This document shows, one piece after another, positions 27,285 through 36,915 of a stretch of DNA of 64,000 nucleotides; position 1 is the stretch's first letter, and the number at the start of each line of letters is the position of its first letter. This stretch comes from JADGHX01 sp037200125 (GTDB lineage: Bacteria > Pseudomonadota > Gammaproteobacteria > Steroidobacterales > Steroidobacteraceae): contig JBBCGS010000001.1 in assembly GCA_037200125.1 (NCBI GenBank), positions 310,001-374,000 on the forward strand, in the 5' to 3' direction. Under the pieces are notes generated by a model that worked only from the letters and a program-made list of their open reading frames with translations, was not told the origin of the DNA and made no database searches. A program made the position numbers and the translations under genes.

Positions 27285-28280
27285 TCAGGGGCCGCTGCGG
27301 GCCGTCAGTCGGAGCGCACCGGTTTCCGTAGGCAACACGTCGACAGGGAAGTAGGTCGACACCGCGTCCGTGAACGCCGCCGTGTCGCCGGCCCTGAACG
27401 TGCCGCCAATGCGGATTCGTTCGATCGACGGATCGACCTCGATCTGGCGTGAGGCATAGCGATTGATGCGGGCGACCGCGCTGGAGAGCGGTTCCTCGAC
27501 GAAGAAGAGCTTGCCACTCTGCCAGGCCACCGCGCGGCCGAGATCGACGTGCGAGCGGATCTCCGGCGGCCGTCCGGCGGCACTCAGCAGCTGCTGGCCG
27601 GCGCTGAGCTCTATGACGCGCGACGCGGGTACCGCGTTATCCGGCACTACCGCCACGTGACCTTCGATCAAGGTAACGACGACGTTGTCGTTCACGACAT
27701 CGACGTCGAACTCCGTTCCGAGCGCGACAACCGTCTGCCCGTTCGAGCTCACCCGGAACGGGCGCGCCGGATTCCGGCTGACCTTGAAGCTCGCCTGACC
27801 CGACCGCAGCTGGATGGCGCGCGCTTCATTGGTGTAGTGCACTTCGATCCGCGTGCGTGCATCGAGATTGACCAGCGAGCCATCCGATAGGGTCAGCACC
27901 CGGCGCTCGCCGATGCCGGTTTCATACACTTCAAGTGGATTGCGTTTCGTCCAGATCGCCAGCAACGCGAGCACGGCAACCGCTGCCACGCATGCCGCGA
28001 GAGTCTGCCACCCACGAACGCTGCGTTTTCCGGACTGGCCACGCTGTTGTGCGCCGTGTGCGTCGTCCAGAGCATCGCGCCGCCCGACCATGACATTCGG
28101 AGACGAAGCGACGTCGTCGATCGCGGCCCACGTGGCGCAAACCTTCCGGTAGGCGGCTGCATTGTCCGGATGGGCCTGGAGCCACTGCTGCAACGGTACG
28201 AAGTCCTCCGGTTCTGTCTCTTCTGAGCGGGCGCGCAGGAACCAGTCCGTGGCCTCGTCAATCCTCGTCTCCGAAATCAC
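27285..28280 (-). CDS. FecR-family transmembrane anti-sigma / signal transducer 2
   Basis: A 331-residue inner membrane regulator. The N-terminal DUF4880-like helical domain (EATDWFLRARSEETEPEDFVPLQQWLQAHPDNAAAYR) is followed by one membrane helix (TLAACVAAVAVLALLAIW), the periplasmic FecR domain (GERRVLTLSDGSLVNLDARTRI) and a C-terminal domain. It follows its sigma factor with a 2-bp gap. Together they should sense the STN-bearing receptor transcribed divergently at 28882. Confidence 0.93.
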   Translation of the reverse strand: MISETRIDEATDWFLRARSEETEPEDFVPLQQWLQAHPDNAAAYRKVCATWAAIDDVASSPNVMVGRRDALDDAHGAQQRGQSGKRSVRGWQTLAACVAAVAVLALLAIWTKRNPLEVYETGIGERRVLTLSDGSLVNLDARTRIEVHYTNEARAIQLRSGQASFKVSRNPARPFRVSSNGQTVVALGTEFDVDVVNDNVVVTLIEGHVAVVPDNAVPASRVIELSAGQQLLSAAGRPPEIRSHVDLGRAVAWQSGKLFFVEEPLSSAVARINRYASRQIEVDPSIERIRIGGTFRAGDTAAFTDAVSTYFPVDVLPTETGALRLTARSGP

Positions 28281-28282
28281 CT

Positions 28283-28834
28283 TCAGTCTCCATTGAGTCG
28301 CAGAGTTAGCTGGCGCAGTGCCCGTGCCAGTTGCTTCTCGACGGCGCTCACCGACACGCCATAGATGTTCGCGATCTCGCGCACTTTCAGTCTTTCGAGC
28401 CTGTGCAGGTAGAACACCGCACGCGTGCGCTCGCCCAGCCCGCGCAGGATGTTGTCCACTTCCTGCAGGGTGCGCTCCCCAATTACGACGCGCTCGGGGG
28501 ACAAATCCGCAGCCAGCACCTCTGCAAAATCTGCCATCTCCGATGAGGGGAGGGGCTCGACCGCACGGCGGGTGCGCAGCCGACGGGCCCGGTCCCGCAG
28601 CAGGTTCACGGCGATTCGGAACAGCAGTGCTTCCGCGTTCCCTATCGGCTCTGTTTTCACGGTGAGCAGCAAGCGCACGAAGACGTCCTGGGTGAGGTCC
28701 TCCGCCTCGGCGCTGCTGTTTACGCGACGACGGAAATACGCCATCAAGACGCGGCGATACTGGCGGTCCAATGACGCGAGAACGACTGCCGAGTCCGGGC
28801 TGCGGACAGGCTGCGATTCCGGGACGTCGGACAT
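28283..28834 (-). CDS. FecI-type ECF sigma factor 2
   Basis: A sigma-70 family ECF factor of about 183 residues. Region 2 contains SSAEAEDLTQDVFVRLLLTVK, and region 4 contains LKVREIANIYGVSVSAVEKQLARALRQ. The ATG at 28834 (MSDVPESQ) is chosen; an in-frame start 48 bases further upstream would overlap the divergent receptor's start region. Only 47 bp separate the two divergent genes. Confidence 0.92.
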   Translation of the reverse strand: MSDVPESQPVRSPDSAVVLASLDRQYRRVLMAYFRRRVNSSAEAEDLTQDVFVRLLLTVKTEPIGNAEALLFRIAVNLLRDRARRLRTRRAVEPLPSSEMADFAEVLAADLSPERVVIGERTLQEVDNILRGLGERTRAVFYLHRLERLKVREIANIYGVSVSAVEKQLARALRQLTLRLNGD

Positions 28835-28881
28835 GGACCCATCCTGTGTCAGTATCGCCGTCGGTACAAGGGGGTCACGCA

Positions 28882-31800
28882 ATGGGCGGTCGCGCGCGCG
28901 GCGCTGCTGTACTCGCCTGCCTTCTCGGGGCAGTGTCGCGTGCAGCCGCGGGCGGCGAACTTCACCACTTTGACGTTCCCGATGAGGATCTGGGCAGCGC
29001 GCTCAATGCACTGGGCGCGGCCGCGGACGAGCAGCTTTTATTCTCGGCCGACCTCGTGCGCGGCATCCGCAGCCAGCGGCTGCAGGGGGAATACACCTTT
29101 GTAGATGCGCTCAACCGCGTGCTCGAAGGAACCGGGCTGCGCGCGGATCGGTCGAGAGCGGGCGTGGTGCTGATCGTGCGCGATCCGCCGCCCACGGAAC
29201 AAAGGCCGGCAGGGGCAACGGACGCGGAGCGTTCGCTGTCTCAACGGAAACCGGATCCGCCGCACCCGCCAGAGCAGGCGCCGGACGAAACTCAGGATCC
29301 GCGGCGGCTCGAGCAAGTACAGGTTACGGCAAAACGCGTCGGCGCCGACGTGCACGACACCGCCGTGTCCATGGCCGTAGTCGGCTCCGACCGTATCGAG
29401 GCGGAAGCGGCAACGAACGTCGTCCAGGCGCTCAACCATGTGCTGGCGTTCAAAGCGACCACCACCCCGACGACGAACGGTGTGCGCGCCGCGACTCCGG
29501 GCGCGAGCTACGCCGATCTGCGAGGGCTGGGTTCCACCCGCACGCTCGTGCTCGTGGACGGAAAGCGCTTCGTGCCGCAGATCGCGACAGCCCTTGCCGC
29601 TTATCAGGTCGATCTCAACCAGATCCCCGCGCTGCTGGTCGAACGCGCTGAAGCGGTGACCGGCGGAGTCTCCGCGCAGCTGGGCTCGGATGCGCTCGCT
29701 GGCGTGGTCAATGTCATCCTGAAGAAAAACTTCGAGGGATTCCGCGCGGACGCGCAGGCGGGCGCTTCGGAGTACGGCGACGACCAGGAATACCGCCTCG
29801 GCCTGCTCGCAGGCACCGCGCTGCTCGGAGGGCGAGCCCATGTGGAAGCGGCGCTCGACTACGTGGACAACGGCGGCACCGGCGACGTCTACACCCGCCC
29901 CTGGGGCAGGGCCGGCTATCAGCTCGCGGGGAATCCGTGCCCGGTGGCGGCGACACCCGCGCAGCTCAGCGCCAACGGCTGCACCGCTGGGTCCAACGGG
30001 CTGCCTCGAACCCTGATCCTTCCCGACGTGCGCTTCGGGAATATGGCTCCGGGCGGCCTGATTCTCGACACGATGCTTCGGGGGACACAGTTCGGTCCCG
30101 GCGGCACGTCACTGCCATTCGAGTACGGCACTTACGCCGGTGCCGGCGGAACGATGCAGGGCGGAGATGTCGTCAATCTCGGCAACAACATCAACACCGG
30201 TATTTCCATGGGGAACTACGTGCGGCGCCTGGGAACGTACGCCCGCTTCTCCTACCGCTTCTCGGATGACGTGTCCGCGTACCTGGAGTCGTCGCTTTCT
30301 CGCACGGCGGGCGGCGGCCAGACGCTGCCGTCGCGAGACGCGGGCCTCGCGGTCGACACTATTCGAGTCGACAACGCGTTCCTGCCCCAGTCGATTCGCG
30401 ACACGATGCGGGCCAACGGCATCGATTCGTTCACGCTGGGACGCGTGAATCGCGATCTCGGCTATCAGCAGATGAGGCAGGACAATCGCACGTTTCGCAT
30501 CGTAGGCGGCGTGGAAGGATCGCTGTCGAACGGATGGCGCTGGGACGCGTCGTACGTGTACGGCGCGAACGACTACGAGCTTCGCGATGCGCCCAATCGC
30601 ATCCTGGACAACTACCGGCTCGCAGTCGATGCGGTGTTCGATCCGCGCAGCGGCAAGGTTGTGTGCCGGTCGTCGCTCGCGAATCCGGGAAATGGGTGCG
30701 AGCCGCTGAATCTCTTCGGAGAAGGTTCGCCGTCGCAGGCGGCAATCGATTATGTGACCGCGCGGACGTGGAATATCACGGACTATCGGCAACGGTCGCT
30801 CGCCGCGTCCCTTTCCGGTACACCGTTCAGCACCTGGGCGGGGCCCGCTTCACTCACGGCGGGCGGCGGGTATCGAAGCGAGCATCAGACCTCCCGCGTC
30901 GACCCGATCGCCGACGCGCTTCGCTACGACTCGACCAACTCCCGCCCGCTCGACGGCGAATTCGACGTGTCCGAAACCTATCTCCAGACGGTGATCCCGC
31001 TGGCGAAAGGCGGGCGGGGCGCGAATGGGCTGGCGTTCAATGGCGCGATACGCATGGCTGACTACAGCACGTCGGCGGGAACGCAGTGGCCATGGAGCGC
31101 AGGGGTTACCTACAGCGCTTCGCCGAACCTGATCCTGCGGATGGCGCGGTCGCGCGATATCCGGGCACCCAACATCTTCGAGCTCCACAGCCTGCCGATC
31201 TTCACCACGATCAACGTGGCCTACAACGGGCTCATCCTCCCGGTGCGGCAGGATTCGAGCGGTAACCCACACCTGCGACCCGAGAAGGGTGACACGTTCA
31301 CACTCGGGGCGGCATACACGCCGGCTTCCGTGCCGGGGCTCCAGCTCACCGCGGACTACTTCGATATCGACGTGCGGAACGTCATCGCCCAGCGCAATCT
31401 CCAACAGGTTGCGAATTTCTGCGACCGTGGCACGCCGGCGGAGCGGCGGTTCTACTGCTCGCTGTTCACTTTCAGCGAGCCGGGCGACACCAGCAGCATT
31501 CCCACTCATGTGTCGGTACCTTACGAGAACCTGGATGCAAGCATTCGCAGCGGCGTGGATTTCTCCGCGGCGTACGAGCACCGCGCGCTCGGCGGCCTGA
31601 TGTCGGTGAAGCTCGATGGCAACTATTTCATGCACTATGAGATGGACATGGGCACCGGATTTGTCGAGCGCGCCGGCGATCTGCAGGGCTCTCCCCGGGT
31701 GCGCGGCACCCTGGCGCTCGGTTACGAGCGGGCGAAGTTTTCGCTGACGGGCTCCGCGCGATATATCGGCCCCCTGCGCTACGACAACACGTTCGTCGAA

Positions 31801-32028
31801 GGCCTGGACATCAACGACAACAGCATTCCCGCGATCGCGTTCTTCGATTTCTCGGCGCGCCACTACACGACGGAAAACCTGCAGATCTTCGGCACCGTCC
31901 GCAATCTCTTCGACAAGGCGCCTCCCTACGCGCCCACCTCGTTCGGCTACCCCACGAACCCGGTCTTCTACGACGTCATCGGGCGTACCTATCGCGTCGG
32001 CTTCCGGTACGAGCTCTCCGGCCGCTAG
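28882..32028 (+). CDS. TonB-dependent receptor with STN signalling domain
   Basis: A 1048-residue transducer-type receptor. A short signal peptide (GAAVLACLLGAVSRAAAG) is followed by an STN domain (FDVPDEDLGSALNALGAAADEQLLFSADLV) at about residues 30-105. The plug contains VQVTAKRVG, LRGLGSTRTLVLVDGKRFVP and VTGGVSAQLGSDALAGVVNVI, and a long barrel ends DVIGRTYRVGFRYELSGR. The ATG follows AAGGGGGTCACGCA. The STN domain and the divergent fecI-fecR pair define a complete surface-signalling system. The barrel resembles those at 1 kb and 39.7 kb. It is the first gene of a long plus-strand run that leads into the esterase/dioxygenase island. Confidence 0.94.
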   Translation: MGGRARGAAVLACLLGAVSRAAAGGELHHFDVPDEDLGSALNALGAAADEQLLFSADLVRGIRSQRLQGEYTFVDALNRVLEGTGLRADRSRAGVVLIVRDPPPTEQRPAGATDAERSLSQRKPDPPHPPEQAPDETQDPRRLEQVQVTAKRVGADVHDTAVSMAVVGSDRIEAEAATNVVQALNHVLAFKATTTPTTNGVRAATPGASYADLRGLGSTRTLVLVDGKRFVPQIATALAAYQVDLNQIPALLVERAEAVTGGVSAQLGSDALAGVVNVILKKNFEGFRADAQAGASEYGDDQEYRLGLLAGTALLGGRAHVEAALDYVDNGGTGDVYTRPWGRAGYQLAGNPCPVAATPAQLSANGCTAGSNGLPRTLILPDVRFGNMAPGGLILDTMLRGTQFGPGGTSLPFEYGTYAGAGGTMQGGDVVNLGNNINTGISMGNYVRRLGTYARFSYRFSDDVSAYLESSLSRTAGGGQTLPSRDAGLAVDTIRVDNAFLPQSIRDTMRANGIDSFTLGRVNRDLGYQQMRQDNRTFRIVGGVEGSLSNGWRWDASYVYGANDYELRDAPNRILDNYRLAVDAVFDPRSGKVVCRSSLANPGNGCEPLNLFGEGSPSQAAIDYVTARTWNITDYRQRSLAASLSGTPFSTWAGPASLTAGGGYRSEHQTSRVDPIADALRYDSTNSRPLDGEFDVSETYLQTVIPLAKGGRGANGLAFNGAIRMADYSTSAGTQWPWSAGVTYSASPNLILRMARSRDIRAPNIFELHSLPIFTTINVAYNGLILPVRQDSSGNPHLRPEKGDTFTLGAAYTPASVPGLQLTADYFDIDVRNVIAQRNLQQVANFCDRGTPAERRFYCSLFTFSEPGDTSSIPTHVSVPYENLDASIRSGVDFSAAYEHRALGGLMSVKLDGNYFMHYEMDMGTGFVERAGDLQGSPRVRGTLALGYERAKFSLTGSARYIGPLRYDNTFVEGLDINDNSIPAIAFFDFSARHYTTENLQIFGTVRNLFDKAPPYAPTSFGYPTNPVFYDVIGRTYRVGFRYELSGR

Positions 32029-32110
32029 TCCACCTCGCGGTTGAGGCTGCGTGGCGTGTGCGGTTTTCCCGGACCCGCGCGTCGGAGTTCGTAGAGTGAA
32101 GGGGGATTTC

Positions 32111-33763
32111 ATGTCGAGTATCGATCGGCGGGCGTTCATTGCCTGTGCCGCCGGCATGGGCGTCGCCATCGCGCACGCGGCTGGCGGCGAACCGGTGGTG
32201 GAGACGAGCCTCGGCAAAGTGCGCGGCGCGGGTTCGGGCGGCGTGTATTCATTTCGCGGCATCCGTTACGGCGCGCCGACCGGCGGGCAGAACCGCTTTC
32301 GGCCGCCCCAGCCGGCGCAGCCGTGGGCGGGAGTGCGGGACGCGCTTGCATTCGCAAACCAAGCGCCCCAGCGCAATCCACACCCGCCGTCCGGCCCTCC
32401 GGCGGTGATTCTGCCGCAGCTGTTGCCACCGCCGCTCCCTGGCGCGCCCGCGCCGTCGGTGCCTGAAGACGAGGACTGTCTGTTCCTGAACGTGTGGACG
32501 GCAGGACTGGGCGCGAGCCGGCGCCGGCCGGTGATGGTGTGGCTGCACGGCGGGTTCTTCTATTCCGGCTCCGGCGCCAGTGTCGACGGGACATCGCTGG
32601 CGTCACGCGGCGACGTCGTGGTGGTGAGCGTCAACCATCGTCTCAACGTGTTCGGATACGCGCATCTGGATGATGTCGGTGGCGAAGCGTTCCGCCACTC
32701 GGGCAACGCCGGCATGCTCGACATCATTGCGGCACTCGGCTGGGTGCAGGAGAACATCGAACGTTTCGGCGGCGACCCGAAGCGCGTGATGGTCTTCGGC
32801 GCATCGGGCGGCGGGATGAAGACCTCTTTCATCATGGCGTCGCCCAGAGCGCAGGGGCTCATTCACCGGGCCGGCGTGCAGAGCGGGCCCGCTTTGCGGC
32901 TCATCGAGCGTGAACAGGCGAACGCGGTCACCGAGCGCCTTCTGCACGAGCTCGGAGTGAAGCGGGGCGACGCGGAACGCTTGCGGGAGTTCTCCGTCCA
33001 GCAATTGCTCGCGGCGTATTACAGGCTCCACTGGAAGGATCCGTCCGCCGAGTTCCGGCAACTGTCCGGGTTCGGTCCGGTCGTCGATGGCGAGATTCTT
33101 CCGCGGCATCCGTTCGATCCCCGGGCGGCACCGCTTGCCGCGCGCATGCCGCTGCTGATCGGCTGGAATCGGGATGAGATGAGCTTCTTCATGGGCGCGG
33201 ATCCGGCGGGCTTCGAGCTCGATGAGGCCGCTTTGAAGACGCGCATGCGGGCGCTTTTTGGAGCCGCGGCGGAGCGCATCACCGCGGTGTATCGAACAGC
33301 CCGTCCGCGGGCGACGCCGTCGCAGCTCTACATTCAGGCAGGGTCGGATTATTCGATCGCGAAGGGCGTGATCCTGCAGGCCGAGCGCCAGGCCGCGGCC
33401 GGGGCGCCGGTGTATCTCTACCGGTTCGACCGTGGGACACCCGTGCTCGGCGGCAAGCTCGGCAGCATGCATACGCTCGAAGGGCACTATGTCTTCGACA
33501 ACACCGAAAGCCAGAAGGCGATCACGGGCGGCGGTGCGGATGCCGCGGCCCTCGCCGGGAAAATGAGCGCCGCGTGGGTCGGCTTCGCCGCAACCGGCGA
33601 TCCGAATTCCGCGCATCGCGGGCTGCCGCAATGGTCCGCGTTCGACGCGACTCGCCGCGCCACGATGATCTTCGACGACGAAAGCCATGTCGCTGACGAC
33701 CCCACACGCGAGGAGCGCCTTGCGCTGCTTGCTACAACCGAAGTCTCTGGAGGATCGAAATGA
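32111..33763 (+). CDS. Exported type-B carboxylesterase
   Basis: A serine hydrolase of about 550 residues that cleaves carboxylic esters. The Met at 32111 follows AAGGGGG and opens a Tat-like leader (SSIDRRAFIACAAGMGVAIAHA). Family landmarks: TSLGKVRGAG, FRGIRYGAP, EDCLFLNVWT, the oxyanion motif WLHGGFF (146-148) and the nucleophile S232 in VFGASGGGMKT. The usual GESAGG is GASGGG here, which still fits GxSxG. The catalytic His is in GSMHTLEGHYVFDN. Its stop overlaps the next ATG (ATGA), coupling it to a SnoaL-like gene. It probably opens ester-bearing substrates in the periplasm after import by the neighbouring receptors. Confidence 0.93.
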   Translation: MSSIDRRAFIACAAGMGVAIAHAAGGEPVVETSLGKVRGAGSGGVYSFRGIRYGAPTGGQNRFRPPQPAQPWAGVRDALAFANQAPQRNPHPPSGPPAVILPQLLPPPLPGAPAPSVPEDEDCLFLNVWTAGLGASRRRPVMVWLHGGFFYSGSGASVDGTSLASRGDVVVVSVNHRLNVFGYAHLDDVGGEAFRHSGNAGMLDIIAALGWVQENIERFGGDPKRVMVFGASGGGMKTSFIMASPRAQGLIHRAGVQSGPALRLIEREQANAVTERLLHELGVKRGDAERLREFSVQQLLAAYYRLHWKDPSAEFRQLSGFGPVVDGEILPRHPFDPRAAPLAARMPLLIGWNRDEMSFFMGADPAGFELDEAALKTRMRALFGAAAERITAVYRTARPRATPSQLYIQAGSDYSIAKGVILQAERQAAAGAPVYLYRFDRGTPVLGGKLGSMHTLEGHYVFDNTESQKAITGGGADAAALAGKMSAAWVGFAATGDPNSAHRGLPQWSAFDATRRATMIFDDESHVADDPTREERLALLATTEVSGGSK

Positions 33764-34326
33764 AGAATGTTCTGCTGGGCTGCGCGGCCGCGTTGCTGTT
33801 GGGGATCGCGGTTCCTTCGTGGGCCAGTTACGCGGACGACCGCGCCGAGATCGAAAACCTGTCTAACAAGTACATGGTGGCCGTCGATGCAGGCGATATC
33901 GACACCGTGATGTCGACGTGGGCCGAGGACGGGGTGCTCATATCGGTGTTCGGCGCGGATCGCGGCAAGGCGGCGATCCGCAAATCCATGTCCGATTTCG
34001 GGGGTGCCCGCCGCCAGCAGATCCCGGAGAACGCCACGTCGCGACCGCGCACGCGACATCAGATCATCAATCACGTCATCGACGTCAACGGCAACACCGC
34101 CACGACCATCGCGTACTGGTTCGCGCTCACCAACAACACACCGCAAAAAGACGTGCAGCTGCTGTACTTCGGGCACTACGAGGATGAGCTGGTGAAGGTG
34201 AACGGCAAGTGGCTGTTCAAGTCCCGCAAGGTCTACAACGAGTCCATGCCCAATCGCGCGGTCGTTTATCCGGGTCTCCATGAGAAAGACCCACGCAAGC
34301 CGGCCGCGCCCGCGGCGTCACGTTGA
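33760..34326 (+). CDS. Exported SnoaL/NTF2-like protein
   Basis: A 188-residue secreted protein with a signal peptide (VLLGCAAALLLGIAVPSWA) and a SnoaL-like domain. The helix DDRAEIENLSNKYMVAVDAGDIDTVMSTWAEDGVL is the classic start of this fold, followed by GKAAIRKSMSDF and a sheet ending DELVKVNGKWLFKSRKVY. The family includes dehydratases and isomerases of the scytalone/ketosteroid type, but no catalytic set can be assigned with confidence. It overlaps the esterase stop by four bases, so the two are translated together. Confidence 0.86.
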   Translation: MKNVLLGCAAALLLGIAVPSWASYADDRAEIENLSNKYMVAVDAGDIDTVMSTWAEDGVLISVFGADRGKAAIRKSMSDFGGARRQQIPENATSRPRTRHQIINHVIDVNGNTATTIAYWFALTNNTPQKDVQLLYFGHYEDELVKVNGKWLFKSRKVYNESMPNRAVVYPGLHEKDPRKPAAPAASR

Positions 34327-34343
34327 ACTGAAAGGAACCTGAC

Positions 34344-35096
34344 ATGAAGCGAATCCCGGCTTGGGGCGGATGGGTATTGGGGGTTCTTGCGCTGGTGGTG
34401 CTGGGAGCACAAGCGCTCGAAGCGCAGCAACAGTCCGCTGGCGCATCCGTGACGATCGCATCGCTGCAGGCGCGGCTCGCGGCGCTCGCGCCGCAGGTCG
34501 CATATCTGAAGGACCGGCGCGATATCTTCGACGCGATGAAGCGCTACACGCGCGGCGCGGATCGGCACGACAAGGATCTCGTACGCAGCGCGTTCTGGCC
34601 CGAGGCGACCATCAGCGTCGACAAGCCGATGACGGTGGACGAGTACGTGGACTCGGAGGAGCGCCTGCTCGCAAGCTACGCGGCCCATCAGCATCACATC
34701 ACGGGCCAGACGATCGACATCCAGGGCAATGCGGCTCACGTCGAGAGCTACGTCATTTTCTTCATCGTGCCGCGCGACGGGCGGGGCGACACCCAGGGCC
34801 CGGCGACCCCGGGCCACGCGCTGACGAGCGCGAAGTCGACCGTCAGCAGTGGCCGCTATATCGAGCGCTGGGAGAAACGCGACGGCGAGTGGAAGATTCT
34901 CGTGCGCAATTTCGTCGAGGACCTCGAGCTCAAGGGCGACACGGTCGACTACTGCGGCTCGCGCCCCTGTATCGGCACGTGGGACCGGAACGATCTGTCT
35001 TACATGCGGCCGCTCCAACCGGTGACCGCCGAGCAGAGACGGGAGCGCGCGGAGGCGAACAAGAAAACTCATAGTCCGGATGGGGCGCGGAAGTGA
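34344..35096 (+). CDS. Exported SnoaL_4-like protein with coiled-coil lead (pair member 1)
   Basis: A 250-residue exported NTF2-like protein. After the signal peptide (WVLGVLALVVLGAQALEA) comes a short helical lead (ASLQARLAALAPQVAYLKDRRDI). The SnoaL_4 signature AMKRYTRGADRHDKDLVRSAFWPEATI follows, then AAHQHHITGQTIDIQGNAAHVESYVIFF and RYIERWEKRDGEWKILVRNFVEDLE. It resembles the next protein over most of its length (YTRG.DRHD, AFWP.A, AAHQHH.TG, DRNDLSYMRPLQ). The His cluster in AAHQHH could be functional. The next gene starts on a GTG overlapping its stop. Confidence 0.87.
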   Translation: MKRIPAWGGWVLGVLALVVLGAQALEAQQQSAGASVTIASLQARLAALAPQVAYLKDRRDIFDAMKRYTRGADRHDKDLVRSAFWPEATISVDKPMTVDEYVDSEERLLASYAAHQHHITGQTIDIQGNAAHVESYVIFFIVPRDGRGDTQGPATPGHALTSAKSTVSSGRYIERWEKRDGEWKILVRNFVEDLELKGDTVDYCGSRPCIGTWDRNDLSYMRPLQPVTAEQRRERAEANKKTHSPDGARK

Positions 35097-35836
35097 ACGC
35101 CTTCGCATCGCCAGCGCGTGTGCTGTTCGCGGCGATGGCCGCACTGCCGCTGCTTGCCGCCTGCACCGATGGCGAGAAATCCGAGGTCGATGCGGCCGCG
35201 CTTGCGAGCGCCGAAAAGCAGGTCGCGGAGCTCGAGTCGGCCGTGAGGCAGGTGGCGGATGACAGCGCCATCTTGCAGAACGAGCTCAAGTACACACGCG
35301 GTCTGGATCGACACGACGAGAAGCTGAGCCGGGATGCCTTCTGGCCCGACGCGATCATCACGTATGGAAACGTCATTCCGCCAAATGACATCGGCACGTG
35401 GGCCAACTCCGTGCATTCGAAACGCGCTGCCCATCAGCATCACGTCACGGGTCTCACACTGGACGTCGACGGAGACACGGCGCACGAGGAAGGCTACATC
35501 CTCTTCACCGCCGACGTGCAGCGGGATACGAGCGCCGACACCAACGGTGTGCCGTCCCCCGGCCGAGTGTTGCGAGGATCGAAAGCAACGCTGGGAACCG
35601 GGCGATACGTCAATCGGTACGAACGCCGCGACGGCCAATGGAAGATGGCGGTTCATGAGTACGTGCACGACCTGAGCGTGAGCTTCGAGCCGGTCGATCT
35701 GTGCGCGACGGCATGCATGGGCCGATGGGACCCTGCCGATCTTTCATATCAGCGGCCCCTGCAGGCGCTGAGCGAAAGCGAGCGCGGCCAACGCATCGAA
35801 CGCGGCAAGAAGCCGACGGAGCAACTCCTTCCATAA
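35093..35836 (+). CDS. Exported SnoaL_4-like lipoprotein (pair member 2)
   Basis: A 247-residue paralogue of the preceding product, starting at GTG within GTGA. The signal ends in LPLLAAC, a lipobox, so unlike its partner it is probably membrane-anchored. A coiled-coil stretch (ALASAEKQVAELESAVRQVADD) precedes LKYTRGLDRHDEKLSRDAFWPDAII, AAHQHHVTGLTLDVDGDTAHEEGYILF and YVNRYERRDGQWKMAVHEYVHDL. Both members end with a DLSY.RPLQ motif. One soluble and one anchored copy encoded side by side suggests a heteromeric complex (inference). The reaction is unknown. Confidence 0.86.
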   Translation: MNAFASPARVLFAAMAALPLLAACTDGEKSEVDAAALASAEKQVAELESAVRQVADDSAILQNELKYTRGLDRHDEKLSRDAFWPDAIITYGNVIPPNDIGTWANSVHSKRAAHQHHVTGLTLDVDGDTAHEEGYILFTADVQRDTSADTNGVPSPGRVLRGSKATLGTGRYVNRYERRDGQWKMAVHEYVHDLSVSFEPVDLCATACMGRWDPADLSYQRPLQALSESERGQRIERGKKPTEQLLP

Positions 35837-35849
35837 ATAGGGGCAGCAC

Positions 35850-36803
35850 TTGAGCACTACACTCGCGACGTACGCAGCGAAAGATCTCTGGGCCCGGGCC
35901 GCAGTCGGGATGCCGCCCGGAAAGTCGTGGCGGGACATGAAACCCTGGCATGCGTCCCGGGGCGAGCCAGGTCGCATCGACGCGTGCGACGTAGGCGGCG
36001 TGCGTCTCGCCCGCATGTTGTCAGGTGCGCTTCGGGTCGTGCAGCCGCTCGGTAGCGCGCCTGCGGTCGGTAGCCCCGGTTGCTACAAGCTCATGCTGCA
36101 GATTTCAGGTGAGTCGATATTGCGGCAGGCAGGCCGCGAGGTCGTGCTGTCCGAGGGCATGTGGACGCTCTACCGCGCGGGGCTGCCATTCGACCTCACG
36201 AATCTTTCACCGTGCGAGCACCGCATGGTCGTCCTCCGACGATCCGAGCTGCTCGGCATACCGAACGTCGATGGGCTCACGGTCCGCGAGTTCGGCAACG
36301 ACGATCACAGCAGCGAGCAACTCGCCGGCATTCTCGATTCGGCGTTCGACATCGCGTTGAAGTTCGGCGAAGCCGCCGCGGCGGATCTGGCGGCGGCGGC
36401 GGTGCACCTCTCGCGGGTGGCGTTGATGGAAAACAGCGGCGAGCCGGGGTCGCAGTCCAGCCCGGAAATCATGCGCAGCAGAGTGCTCAGCTACATCGAG
36501 CGGCACCTTCGCGATCCGGACATGTCGGTGGCCAGCATCGCGAGCGCACTGAATTGCAGTACGCGGTACCTCCACAAGTCTTTTGTGGGAGAGGAGGCGA
36601 CGATTGCCGAAAGCATCCTGAACCGCCGTATCGAGCGGTGTTGCGAGGAGCTCAGTCGTTCGCAGCCCAATTGCGGGACGATCGCCGAGGTCGCGTACGC
36701 GTGGGGCTTCAAGAGCCTCTCTCATTTCAGCAAGGTGTTCGCGAAGCGTTATGGCATGTCGCCGGGGCATCGGCGCCAGCTCAGCATGTGCGGCAATGGC
36801 TGA
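35850..36803 (+). CDS. AraC-family transcriptional regulator
   Basis: A 317-residue regulator. The TTG start at 35850 has ATAGGGG seven bases before it. The N-terminal half (about residues 20-200) resembles the AraC_binding_2 type domain (SGESILRQAGREVVLSEGMWTLYRAGLPFDLTN). The C-terminal 100 residues form the paired helix-turn-helix (DMSVASIASALNCSTRYLHKSF ... TIAEVAYAWGFKSLSHFSKVFAKRYGMSPGHRR). Its place inside the island, between the NTF2-like pair and the dioxygenase, makes it the likely substrate-responsive activator of this operon. Confidence 0.93.
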   Translation: MSTTLATYAAKDLWARAAVGMPPGKSWRDMKPWHASRGEPGRIDACDVGGVRLARMLSGALRVVQPLGSAPAVGSPGCYKLMLQISGESILRQAGREVVLSEGMWTLYRAGLPFDLTNLSPCEHRMVVLRRSELLGIPNVDGLTVREFGNDDHSSEQLAGILDSAFDIALKFGEAAAADLAAAAVHLSRVALMENSGEPGSQSSPEIMRSRVLSYIERHLRDPDMSVASIASALNCSTRYLHKSFVGEEATIAESILNRRIERCCEELSRSQPNCGTIAEVAYAWGFKSLSHFSKVFAKRYGMSPGHRRQLSMCGNG

Positions 36804-36915
36804 AGGCCGGCGAGTCGAGTTCGCTCAGGAGCATTCCGTCGCGCGCTCAGGAGCATCCGATACGGGCTGCCGTCCCTCAGGATACGCAGCAGCGAGCGGA
36901 TGATCGAGGGACACC

